The position numbers and the translations under genes are program-made. The notes beneath the pieces were generated by a model. The model was not told the DNA's origin and ran no database searches. It saw only the letters and a list, made by a program, of their open reading frames with translations. This document shows positions 11,657 to 24,684 of a DNA stretch of 64,000 bases, one piece after another (within the stretch, counting starts at the first letter, position 1; each line of letters opens with the position of its first letter). Source of the DNA: Lunularia cruciata (Eukaryota > Streptophyta > Marchantiopsida > Lunulariales > Lunulariaceae); contig OX419760.1 of NCBI GenBank assembly GCA_948567375.1, forward strand, positions 15,748,001 through 15,812,000, given 5' to 3'.

Positions 11657-13139
11657 AAATGAAGATAGAGTGTTACAATATCACTAGTTGTCTATTCTTG
11701 CATGTTTAAACTCTTGGGTAGAAACCACTCCCAAAAGAGGGTAAAGATACCCACAATGGCATCCTACATAAAAGAGAAATTAATGACCACTCAAACAAAA
11801 GATCTAATCTACCAAGCCCTTGATAGTGATAGTACACTTCATACCAATGACCTCTTCCTCCTCAAGAGCCTCTTTTATCCCGTGGCTAGTCCCTTCCCAT
11901 AGGGATATTTCACCCCAAAAGTACTCAAATACACACTCCTATTGCAAGATTCCTCACCTCTACTTGACCAAGTATAAAACCAAAGATTCAAGCAAAATCC
12001 ATTCAACATAAAGACTCAAATGAGATGTTTGAGTTGAATACTTTGTTCATGAAAGAAGTTGACCTTGTTTCCTTGGGTCACATCCCATGTATGCACTTTC
12101 TTACTCTTGAGAGGAAGATGATCAGCGGCTAACAATGCTGGAAATTTTCCAATTACACCTACTCCTCTTATCACCAATCCTACCTATTGATCTTATCCTA
12201 AGTGCAATTAAGAAGTGATTGTGAAATTAATGCATATCACAACTACTTGTTGTATTGTACAAGTAATTGCACTCCTACAATCATTGGCTAAAAATTTGGT
12301 CCTAAGTCAAAAATTATTTCTGGACAAAGATATATCAAGACAAAGACATCATTTGAGGCCAAAAGTGCATTCTAGACTTAAAAAATTTCTACCTATTTCC
12401 CATGGCTAAAAATTATCTTCTTCCTAAATATTACTATGATGACATGTGAGCCAGCCTGTCTCTCACTCAGGATAAACCTCTGATGGCTATTATGGTAGTG
12501 CATCATAGAAAAAAGGCAAGGAACCTCAACTCCATCATACTCCTCCAAGGCTAATACTCCAAAACTCAAGATATTGCTCACTAGAGAATTCAATGAGAAA
12601 GAAAAAGTTGCAAATGAAAGGATGATGAGTACCTCCTCACCCCTTGTTTATATACTTGTGAAAAAGTTATGCACTAAAGTTACTATTTACTAAACTAACT
12701 CAAGTTACTAGGCTAAAAGTCAAGTAAAGTCAAAAGGTATAAAGGAATATCCATCAACATGGGCATATTCCACTAAGCATGTGCTCTTATCTTGACCCAA
12801 CCACTAAGTCAAGGATTCCTTCACATGGGCTATCCTTGGACTAAAGAAGAACCCAAAACAAAAAGACTTGTGGGCCTAAGAGTTCTCAACTCTTTCCTCA
12901 AAGCCAAATACCTGAGAATAATACCAAGTCAGCACACTAGAATCCAAAATAGTGATTCTCATCTTTTCCACTTCCTCTAAAGTAAGTTCCACCACTATCT
13001 TAGCTATGACTAACTTTAGCTAATCATGACTAATGTAGAACCATCTTTTATCTCTACATAAATAATATCTCTCAAGTATTTATAATACCAAGCTAAATAT
13101 CACAATACCACACACTTGCACAAATGGGTGTTATAGACC
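11657..13139. other. No gene seen
   Basis: Several short open frames but none with recognisable content or codon pattern. The left neighbour of the minus-strand coiled-coil gene copy. Confidence 0.35.
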
Positions 13140-15700
13140 TACCTTTTCCTTTACAGATTTTGATTGGTAAATCTACTTGCTCTTGATATCCTATGATTTT
13201 CACTAATAGTGCTTTTATGGCATCCTTGAATTTCTTCAAAAAGTGCTCAAGCAATTTATCCACTAATTGCTATAATTGCTCATCCAAGTAGCTTTTTGCA
13301 ATCAGAGCATCCGCTTGGGATTTGGAATCCCAAGCCTTCAATTTTTCCAATGAGACTTCTATTAACTCTGTTGTGATGGCCTCTTGATGGTCTTGCACCA
13401 TCTCCATCCTTGCCAAAATGGTTCTCTTTTCTAGGTTGAATCAGTTCATTGTTCACTTAATTCAGCCACAATTTCTTTCAAAATGGCTACCTTCTCTTGC
13501 ATTCATCATCCTTTTGCTTTAGGATATCTAAGAGTTTCTTTACTTGGATGTTAGCTACTTGTAGCTCCTCTTGATGGCAAACTTCCACTGCCACAACTGA
13601 CACCCCTTCCTTCTCTACGTCTCCCTTAAGCGCATCAATTTGTTCCTCTTGGGCTTCTATATGTTTTTCTAGCTTGAATTTGTGACCATCTCTTCCTCCT
13701 CCAGGTTGGATGTCTTCTTCCTCAACATCCTTTCATCTGCAATCTCCTTCTCTAGAGCCTGACTTTCTTCTTTGAGTTTGGTTACCTCATGTACCAAGTC
13801 GTTGCTTTGTTTCTGCATCTCAAAATGTTGGGCATGAACTTCTTGCAATAATTCCCTTGCCTTCATCTTCTCTTTGGTTACTCCTTGCATGAGTTGGTGA
13901 AGATGTCTAATAGGAGCTACAATTTTATTCTATGAATCCCTTGTTAGACTCTGCATAGATGAGGAGAAGTTGCTCTATTAGTTCAAGAGCCGGGCCCACC
14001 TTGTACACTAGTAATTGGGAAAGTGGCACTACTCTCATTTGCTTAATCTCCTTCTTGAACAAGGCCAAGGGTCCACTTTCTTCTCTTTTGATCTCTACAA
14101 AGACAATCAATTGCTCAGATATCAATTATGTTGTGGTGGTGCCTCTATCTTGGATGACCTTTCATCTTGCCTTTGGTCTTCATTGGCCTAAAGACTTGCT
14201 TCATCCCAAAAAAAACCTACATTTTGTGCTTCAAGTACCTCTTCATCATGAAGGACTCCTTCCTTCCTAAGCTCTATTTCTTCCATAGTTGGGAATAGAG
14301 GTAATTTTGTCATCACCAAACCCTCTACCATACTTTTCTTTGGGTTGGAAGATCTAACTTCTTGATTATAGTACCCAAGGATGGGTGATCTTTCTTCCTT
14401 TGATAAATAGGTTGTTTAGGGAGTGGTTTGGCTGGGGGGATTATGCTTCTCTACTTTTATGATCTTCTACCACATCCTTGTTTGAAAAAATAATGATCTT
14501 GGTGAAGAGCAACTCGTTGGTTTTAGGAGTAGGATCTGGCCAAGGCCCAATGCCTCCTTCTTCTCAGACTTCTTCTTCTTCATTCTCCTCTTCTTCCTTT
14601 ATGAGGATCTCCTTTTCCTCTTGGTGACATTCACCTTTGGCTTAGCAAGGGTAGCGGCTCATTTTTGGAGTACGGGCTCCATAGCAATCTCTTCTTGCCC
14701 TCTACTTCTCAAAGCCCAAGGTGTTGTATGATTCCTTCACTTCCATGTATTTTCCTTTGTGAGAGAACTATGTGAGAGAACTCTACATCCACCTCTGCAT
14801 ATTTTTGTTCCATGAGCACTCTCCCTCTCTCTTATGGCTCATCAAAATGCCCTTTGGGGAAGACATGGTTTTGGTACTTCTCCTTTTCTTTTGGGGTAAT
14901 CAATCCAAAGCAATCTCATGCCTAGGTAGAAATGGATGAAAAAAAGGATACTAAAGTTACTCCTTCTTGGTTCATTGTCCTTGCCAGTTCTCTTGTCCTC
15001 ACCTAAAACATTTTTGCCCAATTTATAAGATTTCCTTGGTACAAGTACTCAAAGAAAATTGTTTTGCTATTATTTAAGTAAGTTGTTTGTTTGGATTTGA
15101 AAAACTTCATGGTTGAGTCAATCAAGATCCTCCTTGCAGGATCCTTAATTTTGGGGATAGACCAACCATTCTTGGTTTTCCTATCTCTAAATATGGCTTT
15201 GAATTTGGCCTCAAAGGTCAAATCAAGTTGAGACCACACATTTTCTAAGGTCCTGCCATCTTGAGGTGAATTACTAGGCCCCAATACTCTCTACCAATGT
15301 TCCTCTATCTAGCAAAGAGGATTCCTCTTAAATTCATTAACTTTGGATCCCAATTATCTCAAATCTCATGCAAGATTGCATGATCATTCAATTCCCAATT
15401 CCATAGCAAGAATTTGAGCTTCTTGTTGTGAACCAAGTCTTACCTATAGTATAGACCTCACTTCACTAATCTTAGAAATTTGATGATCAACTCTAAAGCC
15501 CTATGCATCCTTCATGGAAAATTTAGGGTAGCTACTTCCTTTCCTTTTTGTCTTCTCATCATTCTCTACTCTTGTTTACACTTTTTGATTCCCTTCTCAC
15601 AACCATTCTTTCTCAAAATGCAAAGGAATGAGTAGAAACTTCTCACCAAGGGTGAAGGAGGTGTAGTTAATATTGCCTAGGTGGATTTTGCAAAAAGTGA
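13140..15700 (-). pseudogene. WNW/INWA coiled-coil repetitive gene, minus-strand copy
   Basis: Read on the minus strand from about 15660: a basic N-terminal stretch, an FLLWNW motif (15412-15392), a domain with KTKNGW near 15185 and INWAK-like end near 15028-15010, a glutamate-rich linker (about 14640-14560), then a long coiled coil (13890-13669, continuing to about 13140, for example LARMEMVQDHQEA). The copy at 17274-21063 on the opposite strand has the same order, and the WNW-to-INWA distance is nearly the same (384 versus 390 bp). The function is unknown. It is interrupted at several points and looks dead. Being repetitive and multi-domain, it may be a protein of a mobile element (gag-like or accessory), but this is inference. 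Confidence 0.6.
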
Positions 15701-16139
15701 AAAGGTTCTAGGACTCATATGGATATTTAATGGCCCGGCCTAACTGTTATGATCTTTCAATAAGCACACCCTTGAGTGAGCTGTTACTACACGCACATGT
15801 GAGTAGTTAGCACAATTGAAAGATCATTAGTTGTAGTTCTTTATCTATTGGCACCATATTACAGGTCTTCCCATTACAAAGGTCTTCCTTCAAGACAAAG
15901 GTCTTCCAAGGCACAAGGTTTCCTTGCTAAAGGTTATGTTGGTTGACCATCTTCCTCCTTAGTGTTAGGCTTTGTGCCCTTGGTCAAGAGCTTCTACCTC
16001 TTATCCTTCTATGAATTCTTCTTTTCTCTTGGGAAGCATGTAATTGATCATCTATCTCCCATCTTGTTTACTAAATGATTATTCTTATACTTTTCCTAGC
16101 TACATTCTACAAAACAAAGAAAATATTGTGGTTTGAGAA
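15701..16139. repeat. Spacer with a 13-bp inverted repeat
   Basis: Arms 15749-15761 and 15815-15827 (ATGATCTTTCAAT and its reverse complement) are perfect, separated by 53 bp whose inner part is also partly self-complementary (GAGCTGTTACTAC / GTAGTTAGCAC). It may be a small foldback element. The rest of the spacer up to the LINE start shows nothing. Confidence 0.45.
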
Positions 16140-19100
16140 GAGGTGAGGTGTCACAAGGTTGTGAGACTATATCTCTAGGCATCAAGGCACTCCTCAATAC
16201 CCACCAAGAGTGGGTTGTTCTATAGGTGGATATTGAGAACACTTTTAATAGCATCTCACATGCATCTATCTTTAGAGAGCTTAGGGAGGCCCTGGATCCT
16301 TGGCAAGTTTTATTGCTTTTGTGTAGTCTTTCTATGGCTCTCCTTCTTCCCTTTATTACAAGTGTGGCTTCTCACAAGAGGAAATCATTTTCTTGGAATT
16401 GATTGTTGGAACACAACAAAGAGATCCTTTATGGGACCTTTATTTTCCATGGCTTATTTTAGAGCTCTCTTATTTACAATTATGGCCATATCATGTTTGT
16501 TTTTCTCTCTTTAGCAAAAGATACACACATTGTGTGCCCTATAGATCAGATTAGGCAAGACTTTCATCCCTTGACTACCAAGCTTCATATGTACGCTTGA
16601 GAGTCAAGGTATCAAAGTGTAGAGCATGGTTCCTTTAGGTATTCCTCCTCACCTCTATCTTTTAGAGGGTTGTATCACATCTATGGATAGCCTACATATT
16701 CTTGCAATGCCATTGAGATCTGAGGTTTTGTCACACATTTCCTAAACATAGGCCTTCTTCATGTGGATGACCTTCCTCTATTAAGAGATTTGCATGTGGC
16801 ATTTGGTATACTCTCCTCTAGTATTGTACATAGACCAACCTAACCTTCTTTGCATGGTTCCTTCTTTTATGACCTTCTTATCACATTTGAGAGCATTTGA
16901 TAAGAGGATCATGGGTGTCTTTGGTGATATCATTAGACCAAGGACATTTGAGTGTATGATTAGGGATTTTGCACATAGAAAGACATCTTTATTGATCTTG
17001 TGTAGAAGGGTAGGCCTACTATCTGTGGAGGAGGTTGCACTTATAACATTTTTGGGTAGTTGGGCTCTCTTGGCACTTCTAGTTTCTGCCATTTTGTGGT
17101 TGTTGATAGGCAAGTCTTGGAGACATATATGACCAAGGTGGAGGAGGGATCTTTTTCTCTCCATGTGTTATTGCAACAAACAAGAGATGGTATATCTCCA
17201 CGGGCACAAGAGGACCTTTCATCCTTTGCTTCCTTATTGTCAAATTAGACTAGGATTTATAGTCTTCCTTGATATGTGGTGCCCACATTTTTTGTTTTTT
17301 CAGAATAAAGGAGAAGAAGTGTATAGAGAAGTTGGATTGCGCCTGTATGGCCGAAGAAGGCAAAGAAAAGAGTCTTCAGGTTGAAACCCAAAGTAAAGTG
17401 ACTTTGGGTCATAAGGCAAAGTACTCGGAAACGCCCTGTCAGCATACAATACAAAGTAAATTGTCTTCGGATCGGGGGGAGCTCAACCTGAGGTGAAGAC
17501 AGTCTAACAACCTTTCATCGGGGCAAGAAATTCAAGAAGGGGCCGTTTCAAAACGGGCGGCTCATACACGCGAAGGTTGATTGACAGTGACAAGTGCATG
17601 TCGGAGGTGTGATTTCTTGGTAGAAACTCAAAGTGACGGAAGACAAAGAAGCACAACTCTATAAAAATTGAAACTGCAACGACGAAATGTCAAGCAATTT
17701 TCCTTTGCCGTTGAGGAGTCATCTTGCAGGTGATCGGGGGAAGGGAAATAGAGTTGGGCTCGTGTTAGTACGTAAGGAAGAAGTCGCAAGAGTGAATTTG
17801 AGAGAAAGTGAGAAAGTAGAAGAGATGGGAGGAGGGAAGAAGAACTCCAAATTCATAGTGAGAAATCATGCAATTCGGAGATTAGATGTAGTAGCAAGGA
17901 TCAAAGTCTTGTGCCGACTTTGGATCACCTTTCTGGCATGGAACTGGAACGTAAGTTTTCCAGGATTCATGATAGAGATCATTGAGAGTAAGTGTCTCGA
18001 TGGACCCAAGGAGGATGGGAAGAGAGGAAATCCGGCTTGCTAGATAGAGTCGGATTGGAGACTTGTACTCGGGAAAGAGGCGGGCTTGGAGCAGGGAGCC
18101 ACGTTCTTGGGGAAAGGAGAGATAGCCCAAAAAACTTAGGAGGTGAGAGATGCCTTCTCGTCAAAGAGAACAAAGAATGGGTACAAGGTAGAAAGTTATA
18201 AAGACCATGTCAAGAGAGGAATTGTGAGTGCTTTGATGGCAATCCTGAAGCCGGAGAGAACAACATATGTGATGAAACACCAAGCGGTGTTCTTTCACAA
18301 ATTGTTTGCAGGAGAACCAATTAATTGGGCAAGGTGTTTTCACGGGAGAACGAGGCAGATGGTGTGGAATCTATGGGATAAGTCGCCTCCACATTACATT
18401 GTGCCGTTTCCAGCGCACTTCTACCTTGGGCTCAATTTGCTGAACTCGGCGGAGCGGAATCGGATGGTGTCGCACTTCCATCCTGATGTGCGAAAGGAGG
18501 TCGATGTCGAGGAGTAGCAATACATTCTCCAAATCCAGAGCACGGACAAATACTACGTGAAAACATTGAAAAATGTGGAGGTCGTAGAGAGTACCCCGAC
18601 AAAGAAGAGGACTCGGCAAGCAGAAGCCAAAGAAAACAAGAAACCTCGGAAGATGCAGAGAAGTAACCCGAGGCAAGGAATGGTGGTAATTGAGTCAAAA
18701 GATGAAGACTTAGAAGGCGAGGCCAAGCTCAAGACGGAGGACTCGGAACATGAGGAAGAACCTAAGCTGACACTACAGAGCGGAGATACGAGCAGTGATA
18801 GTGAGGACGGTGGAGAGATGACCTCGGCGCCAGTGGCTGAAGAATACAAAGAAGAAGTGCAAGCCGAGGTAGAAGCCAAAGACAATACAGCGCTGGAAGA
18901 CAAAGTACCAGTGCCAGAGGAGAAGAAGATCGCAGTGCAGCAAGGAGTTTGCTTGCAACGTAAGGCAAAGTGTAAGGCGGGACCGAGTTGAGTGAAGGCA
19001 GAGGTAGAAGAGAGCTCGGGCAGTGAAGCATCAATCCCGATACGAAGACTCCAGAGAAGAAGGCGAGTATCAGGAGAACACGAGAGAAAAGAGAGACCAC

Positions 19101-22016
19101 TCCGTGGGAGGAAGAAGTTGCCAGTGATGGAGTGGAGTACCTGTGAGAAGTAGTGTGCCCGCTGTTGGTGAAGTTGGAGCAGAAGAAGAAGGAGATGCAG
19201 TCGACTTGTCCCAATGTAAAGACTGTATTGCAGGTGGTAGCAAGATTAGAAGAAGAGAACTCAGAGTTGAAGAGGAGTGTAACCCGAGGTGAGGAGGAGA
19301 GAGAAGAACTGCGAGCAAAGGCAGTAGAGAGAAGTCAGGTAATTGAAGACCTGAAGAGGGAAGTGAGCTATCGAGAGGATCTTGCAAGGAAGAGTGATAT
19401 TGCAAGAGAAAGATTGGTAGCTGAATACAAAATCTTGAAGCAGCAGTTTGCTGATTCAAGGGTAGAGCTTATTCATGCTATGGTGAGGGTAGCAGCGAAA
19501 GATCAAGAGCTCAATAGAGTGATGGAGAGTATGGAGGAGAAGAAGCAACTTTGGCAATGAGAGTTGGCTGCAAGATATAGAGAAGAAGAGAGATTACGAG
19601 AGTTACTTTGTAATCAAGAAGAGAAGGTTGTGCAGAAAGAAAAGGAGAAGGAGTCTGTGAAAGCCAAATTTGAGGAAGAATTGGCAATGTACAGAGAGGA
19701 ATGGCTTGCAGATTGTGAACAAGAAAGGAAGACAAGATTGGAGCCATTGCAGGAGATAGTCCTCAGAGTAAACGTGATGTTAAGTACAGAGGCCAACGTT
19801 CAAATTGAAGAAGCGCGACTACACAAGTTGAAGTTGTTGGTGCAAGAGACGAGGCAAAGACAGGCAAAAGACACTGATTTGAATGCCTTGTTGATTAAGT
19901 TAAGAACTCGTGTAGACAGGAAGATATTAGAAGTAGAAGACAACATTTCCATTAGATTAGACTTAGTGAAAGTAGAGCTAGAAAAACTTCGGAGGGATAT
20001 TAAAGCAAAACCCGAAGTAGATAACATAGGAGTGCAAATGTCTTTGGAGTTGTCATCAGAGACATTAGAGAAGAGTGGGTCAAGAGATAAGGAGTTAGAA
20101 AGATTACCCACTAGTGGAATTTCAGATCAAGAAAGAGAATTGCTAGATCTGGTTGAAGAAGTAGAAGATCTGAAACCCGAGGAAAAGATAGTAGGAAGTA
20201 AGATTACTTCAGGTTTGGGTTTGAAAGCCGAAGAAGAAGTAGACATCGGATCGGAGTAGTAACCAATTTGAGATTTGAAGGGGCAGATATGAAGAGTGCA
20301 TTGTCATTTTGGATCTGCAGGTTAGAAGAGTTGTTGTAGAACGATATAGTTGTTAGAACTGTCGATTGATTCACTACTTAAGAGTGGCATTCGTAGGAAA
20401 TTGTTGTTCAGTGCTCATTATTTCTGAGAATAGATAAAGCAAAGTGTTGTGAAGCAGTGCTCGTCGCTTGAGCTTAATTCCGAGTATCAACTTTGTGATT
20501 GTGTTTGAGAATGTTTGGAGAAATTTGAAGTTCAAGTCAGAGTACTTGTTGGATGTTGAATTCCACGGCCTTGATCTTCATTCTGTGTGTTTGATCCTGA
20601 GTGAAGTGCAATCGAAGCAATGCCTTGACAGATCTGAGAGGAATTGTAGTATTGGTAGTATTCTGTATTTGTGAGTGCAGTGTGAAGTTGATGTGAAGCA
20701 ATTTCAATCGAGGAAGTTATGCCTTCAGTGGAGGGGTAGAACACAATTTTGAGGCAAAGTCGTTTTGCAATGAAGTGCCGTTTTTGGGAGAGCCTGAATC
20801 ATCACAATCAAGATTGTTTGGAAAGATTTGATGGTGTTGTGATTAAGAAGTGTGAATTTGTGACAAGACTGCGAATTAGTGCTTGTTACTCTCTTTTGGG
20901 TGTGGTTTCTACCTAAGAGACTAAAGAAGAACTCAAGAAGAACTGAAATTGTTACTTTGCTTTGTATTTGGACATTTCTGACTCGTATCTCTGCGGGAAC
21001 GAACTTTACTTACCCGATTACCGCAAAAGTGATATTTGCCGGGTTGTCACAAGCAACAATTTTAGCATACATTACATTCTCTCTTAGTTTACTCATCCAT
21101 TCCTTGTGCTTCTAGAGCACATATTTGCTCTTGTTATGGCAAAGGTACATGCTCTTGGATCCTAGCTTGACCGTGTATTAGGAATTCCAACTTGCACTAA
21201 GTACTTTCTCTACAATGATGAGGTTTTGCCTAGGTTTGATCTACCCATCTACATCTTCATTACTCACTTGTGAGTGTGGTTCTACACAAGATGCAATAGC
21301 ATTCTATATGACTCGGTGTCCTTTTTGAGGAAAAATTATAGCTACCCATGATGGTATCATGGATATAGTGTTTGCCATGCCATGAGAGAGTGGATACATT
21401 GCTTGGAGGGAGTGTTAGTATGCTTTGCAATTGACATGAGTCAATGCAGACTTATACTCCAAGATGATTAGTGACAAGAGAAAATATTTTGGTTACGGAC
21501 CTTACACATGATGCCATCTAAGAGGGAATGATCACCCATCCTCCAGGTTGGGTAGCAAGCAGAGCAACAATAGACAATGTCACCAAGAATAGGAGTATGC
21601 AGCAAGGTCACCTCTTTGTTCCTCTAGCCTTGGGGTTATATCAAGCAATGGCATAGTGTTTGACACCTTTGTTGGGAGTGCATAATGACAAATCATTCAA
21701 GACGGTATATCACTATCAATCTCATATTTCACCATATATTTTAGACAATGTGTGTCCATTGCTCTATAGAGAACAATGTGCTAATGCAATCCATAGGAGA
21801 TCAATCACACTAGGTGATGCTTCTTTGGATCCTCCGGTTGTTTGTAGACCATACGACTTGCATAGCTCAGATATCTTAGGTGTTGTAGGGCAGATTCATC
21901 TTATTGATACTATTGGGGCTTAGCCGCATGTTACCCCCTTTGTATTTTCCTTGTCTGGCTTGATGGGATCTTCTCATCCTTCTTGCTATCACATACAGTT
22001 GCATTTTACTATTTTA
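16140..22016 (+). mobile_element. LINE copy A, 5'-truncated, split by a 3.8-kb insertion
   Basis: The left part (16140-17273) encodes the reverse transcriptase from just before the VDIEN-F-NS motif to the post-RT region (for example FDKRIMGVFGDIIRP, LITFLGSWALL). The right part (21064-22016) resumes with the zinc-motif and endonuclease C-terminus and ends in the family 3' UTR (from GGGGCTTAG near 21915). The last block encodes VCRPYDLHSSDILG. The copy carries multiple stops and frame slips, including TAG at 16223-16225 and 21767-21769 that other copies share. Non-LTR element of the R2-like type (see copy 2 at 26468). The insertion removed or altered only about a dozen bases of LINE sequence. 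Confidence 0.8.
17274..21063 (+). mobile_element. 3.8-kb insert carrying the WNW/INWA coiled-coil gene
   Basis: The segment between the two halves of LINE copy A. A TATAAAA box (17660-17666) precedes a first ATG at 17687. Coding-like blocks in order: K/R-rich N-terminus with FLAWNW (about 17930-17950); the conserved domain with RTKNGY and INWAR (18143-18517); a Lys/Glu-rich acidic linker (18557-18991); and a long, strongly charged coiled coil (19153-20259). A poorly coding 0.8-kb tail follows. The blocks are separated by a few interruptions. GC content and codon look differ from the AT-rich surroundings. I found no LTRs, terminal inverted repeats or clear target duplication, so the element class is open. 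Closest relative seen: the opposite-strand copy at 13140-15700. Confidence 0.6.
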
Positions 22017-22376
22017 ACAAAAAAGAAGGTAGATTTAACATTCCTCTCTTTTGGGTTATACCAACGTCACAGATCTTGGTAAGCAAATACGAAGAGATAG
22101 AGGGGATCCTTGATATATTTATCACTGAGTGAGTGTACAAAGGTATATTATTTTAGATGTAATGAATAATATTTTTATTTTTTATACTAGATTTTAGATC
22201 ATATGTATTTATTATTTTATATAATATAATATTTTGTTTTATTCATAGAAAAATAATCACATTAGATGATTTTTTATATTCTAATTATTTATAACCACAT
22301 AAACTTAAATATATTAAATATAGAACTTAAAATATCTTAAATACTGTAGTGCAAATTCCTTTTATTAATATTATTG

Positions 22377-23095
22377 GAACTTAGCCCCATTTTACACCCT
22401 AGCAATGTCTTCTTCTTGAACGACTTGCCGACTTGCCGACTTGCCAGAGTCCTTCCCATCCTTCTTGTTATCACTCGCAGTCGCTTCTCAAAGGACAATA
22501 TCACAAAGAGCATATTAAGAGGCCATAACCTGGTTTATGAACTGTTAATCTTGAAATGGTTTCAATTCTTAGTCCGTGCGCAAAGACCCATCTTTGTCGC
22601 GCAAAAAACAATCAGTAAAGATATATTCTTACACCAAACTCTAAGGTTTTTTAACTTCTGCAACTCGTAGAAGTTGAGGGTTCGCTCTTCCCCTCACTTG
22701 TACAAGTAAGCAATTCCAATGTCGAAGGGCGAGATTCAAAGTAAAGAAACGTTCGTTTAGAATCTCAAGAAATATACACTTTTGCCTGTATGAGTGTATT
22801 ACTCTTGCACCAAGTTCGTGCACTCTGAAAGATGAACCAAGGTACTAGACTGACCCACTTGACTTCCTTTGTTTTCTCCTTGTACGGCTTCTTGTTATCC
22901 TACGTGCTCGCCTTTCTCGTCTAACCCATGAAGACACAGTTCATTCTAAAATTTAATAACTTGTATTTTAATTTAATAACTTTAATAATTTCTTGTGGGG
23001 GCTTAACTCCGTTTTACCTATTTTGTCTCACCTTGTACGGCTTGAGGGGTACTTCCCATCCTTAGTGTTTTCTATGCGGTACCCCCTTTCTTTTC
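22377..23095 (+). repeat. Three solitary LINE 3' tails
   Basis: Three separate stretches match the 3' UTR of the LINE family: 22377-22490 (with an 8-bp GACTTGCC motif present three times in a row), 22858-22925 (partial) and 23003-23095 (CTTGTACGGCTTGAGGGG... ending TTTTCTATGCGGTACC). No coding part remains, so they are extreme 5'-truncations or a short element borrowing the LINE tail. The stretch 22140-22370 between LINE A and the first tail is very AT-rich and otherwise empty. Confidence 0.65.
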
Positions 23096-23190
23096 AAATT
23101 TAAGAACAAGATCACTTGGACGGCAAATACCACCGGCAAGGAAGTTCGAGCATTGTGGAATGATTCAAGTGAGCAGAAAATCGTCTGGAT

Positions 23191-23755
23191 GAATCTCGTG
23201 TGTTTATAGACTTCGATCAAAGTTTACCAAGAGATGGCAAGGCTACTTTAATGCGATTGACTTAGACGGATATATGCACTAGGGAGATCATGATACCGAC
23301 CAATCTGAGCAGGAATTCAATAATTGGATGCCGTAGAAATTCGACGAATCTCGTTTGTTCACATTACTTGGATCAAAGACAAAGAAATGGCAAGATTATT
23401 TTGGTGCGAATGCTGTCAAACAGGTAATATTTTCACGAGGGAGACATGATACTGACCAATCTGAGCAGAAATTCAATAATTGCATAACACAGAAGTTTGA
23501 GGAATCTGATTTGTTCGATCAAAGACCAAGAAACAGCAAGACTATTTTAGTGCGAATGCTTTCAAACAGATATTTTCATGAGGGAGATCATGATACCGCC
23601 CAATCTGAGCACAAATTCAATATTGGATTACATATAAATTCGATGAATTTCGTGTGTTCACGTTACTTGGATCAAAGACCAAGAGATGCAAGACTACTTT
23701 AGCGCGAAGACTTGTAGACGGATATCTGCATGAGGGAGACCCATGATATAGTAAT
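23191..23755 (+). repeat. Tandem array, about four units of 143-156 bp
   Basis: Units start near 23191, 23346, 23502 and 23645, each beginning GAATCTCGT/GAATTTCGT-like and sharing GATCAAAG, CAAGACTA and GGGAGATCATGATACCG blocks. The fourth is cut short. Unit lengths are not all multiples of three and frames shift between units, so this is a noncoding satellite-like array although it gives a 115-codon open frame at 23355-23702. Confidence 0.75.
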
Positions 23756-24684
23756 CCACAACGCAAAACAATCTTGTATTTTATTTCAAAATGTATGAGG
23801 TGAGGAATGGGATGGATGCGCACGAGACGATTTCACATGCAATGTCATGACGATGGCGACATGATTTGCAGAACCCTCTAGAACGGATCTTTACAAAAGA
23901 TCAGTGCCAGCGGGTTGCGAATCGCGGACGAGCTCCAGTCGACACATGATAAGTGCAATCGATCCAGAGAGAAGCAAAACAAATGCACGTGTAGGTACGA
24001 GTTAGTGCAACTTATCTCACTTTTCATAACTGTAACTCATCTAGATAACATTTTCACTGCAGGCAATTTTACAACTGCAATTACTTCACAAGTGCAATAT
24101 TTTGAAAAGTTGCACTTAGAAAATACTGCGCTTTATTTGCATATTATCAAGCGATGCATGTCAAAACTCTACATGAAAAAGTACTATTCTCAAACTGCAA
24201 CTTTTGGTAAACCCTAGCTTTCCCAAAATGTAACTATTTGGAATTTTTCATTTCTGGGCAACTGCAAATCGTCTATATATGCAATCTCCGGGGCGGGACC
24301 GGGACATGGCACTTATCGCGAGTCAATTGTATATGGTTTTCCATGTCACATGAAAAGACCGCACTTAATTTGACCAAGAACCATATGAGAGCAAATTTAA
24401 AGGGTTCTATCTAGACCAATTTGCCATTTATTTATTAATTTCTGTTTATTATAAAATATATTTTATATATTCATTTATTCAACATGCAACGGGATATTAT
24501 ACAATATTTGGAGTTACTCTTAAGAAAATGTTGAAAACTCTTACAGAGTGTAAAACCTCGCCATAACTGCAATGACAGTTCTGTGACGGAGATGACACGA
24601 AGCGTGTGCACTACATAAAGGAACAGTTTTGATGTGACCTTTAGCAAATAACGAAAGTACCTCGAAAAGTACCTTTCTTTTTTA
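23756..24684. other. No gene seen
   Basis: Mixed sequence. The part around 24270-24300 is GC-rich (CTCCGGGGCGGGACCGGG), then strongly AT-rich to 24480. No coding or RNA feature recognised. Confidence 0.35.

Noticed and set aside
16781-17164. Minus-strand 127-codon open frame
   Set aside because: Antisense shadow of the LINE post-RT region, which aligns with other LINE copies on the plus strand.
18553-19459. Long minus-strand serine/leucine-rich open frames
   Set aside because: They are the antisense of the acidic linker and coiled coil, where GAA/GAG codons give Ser/Leu-rich open frames on the other strand.
17274-21063. Assigning the coiled-coil cassette to an LTR or Helitron class
   Set aside because: No terminal repeats, primer site, or Helitron end motifs could be found by eye.
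23355-23702. 115-codon open frame across the tandem array, looking like a repeat protein
   Set aside because: Unit lengths 155, 156 and 143 shift the frame between units, so the units do not encode the same peptide.
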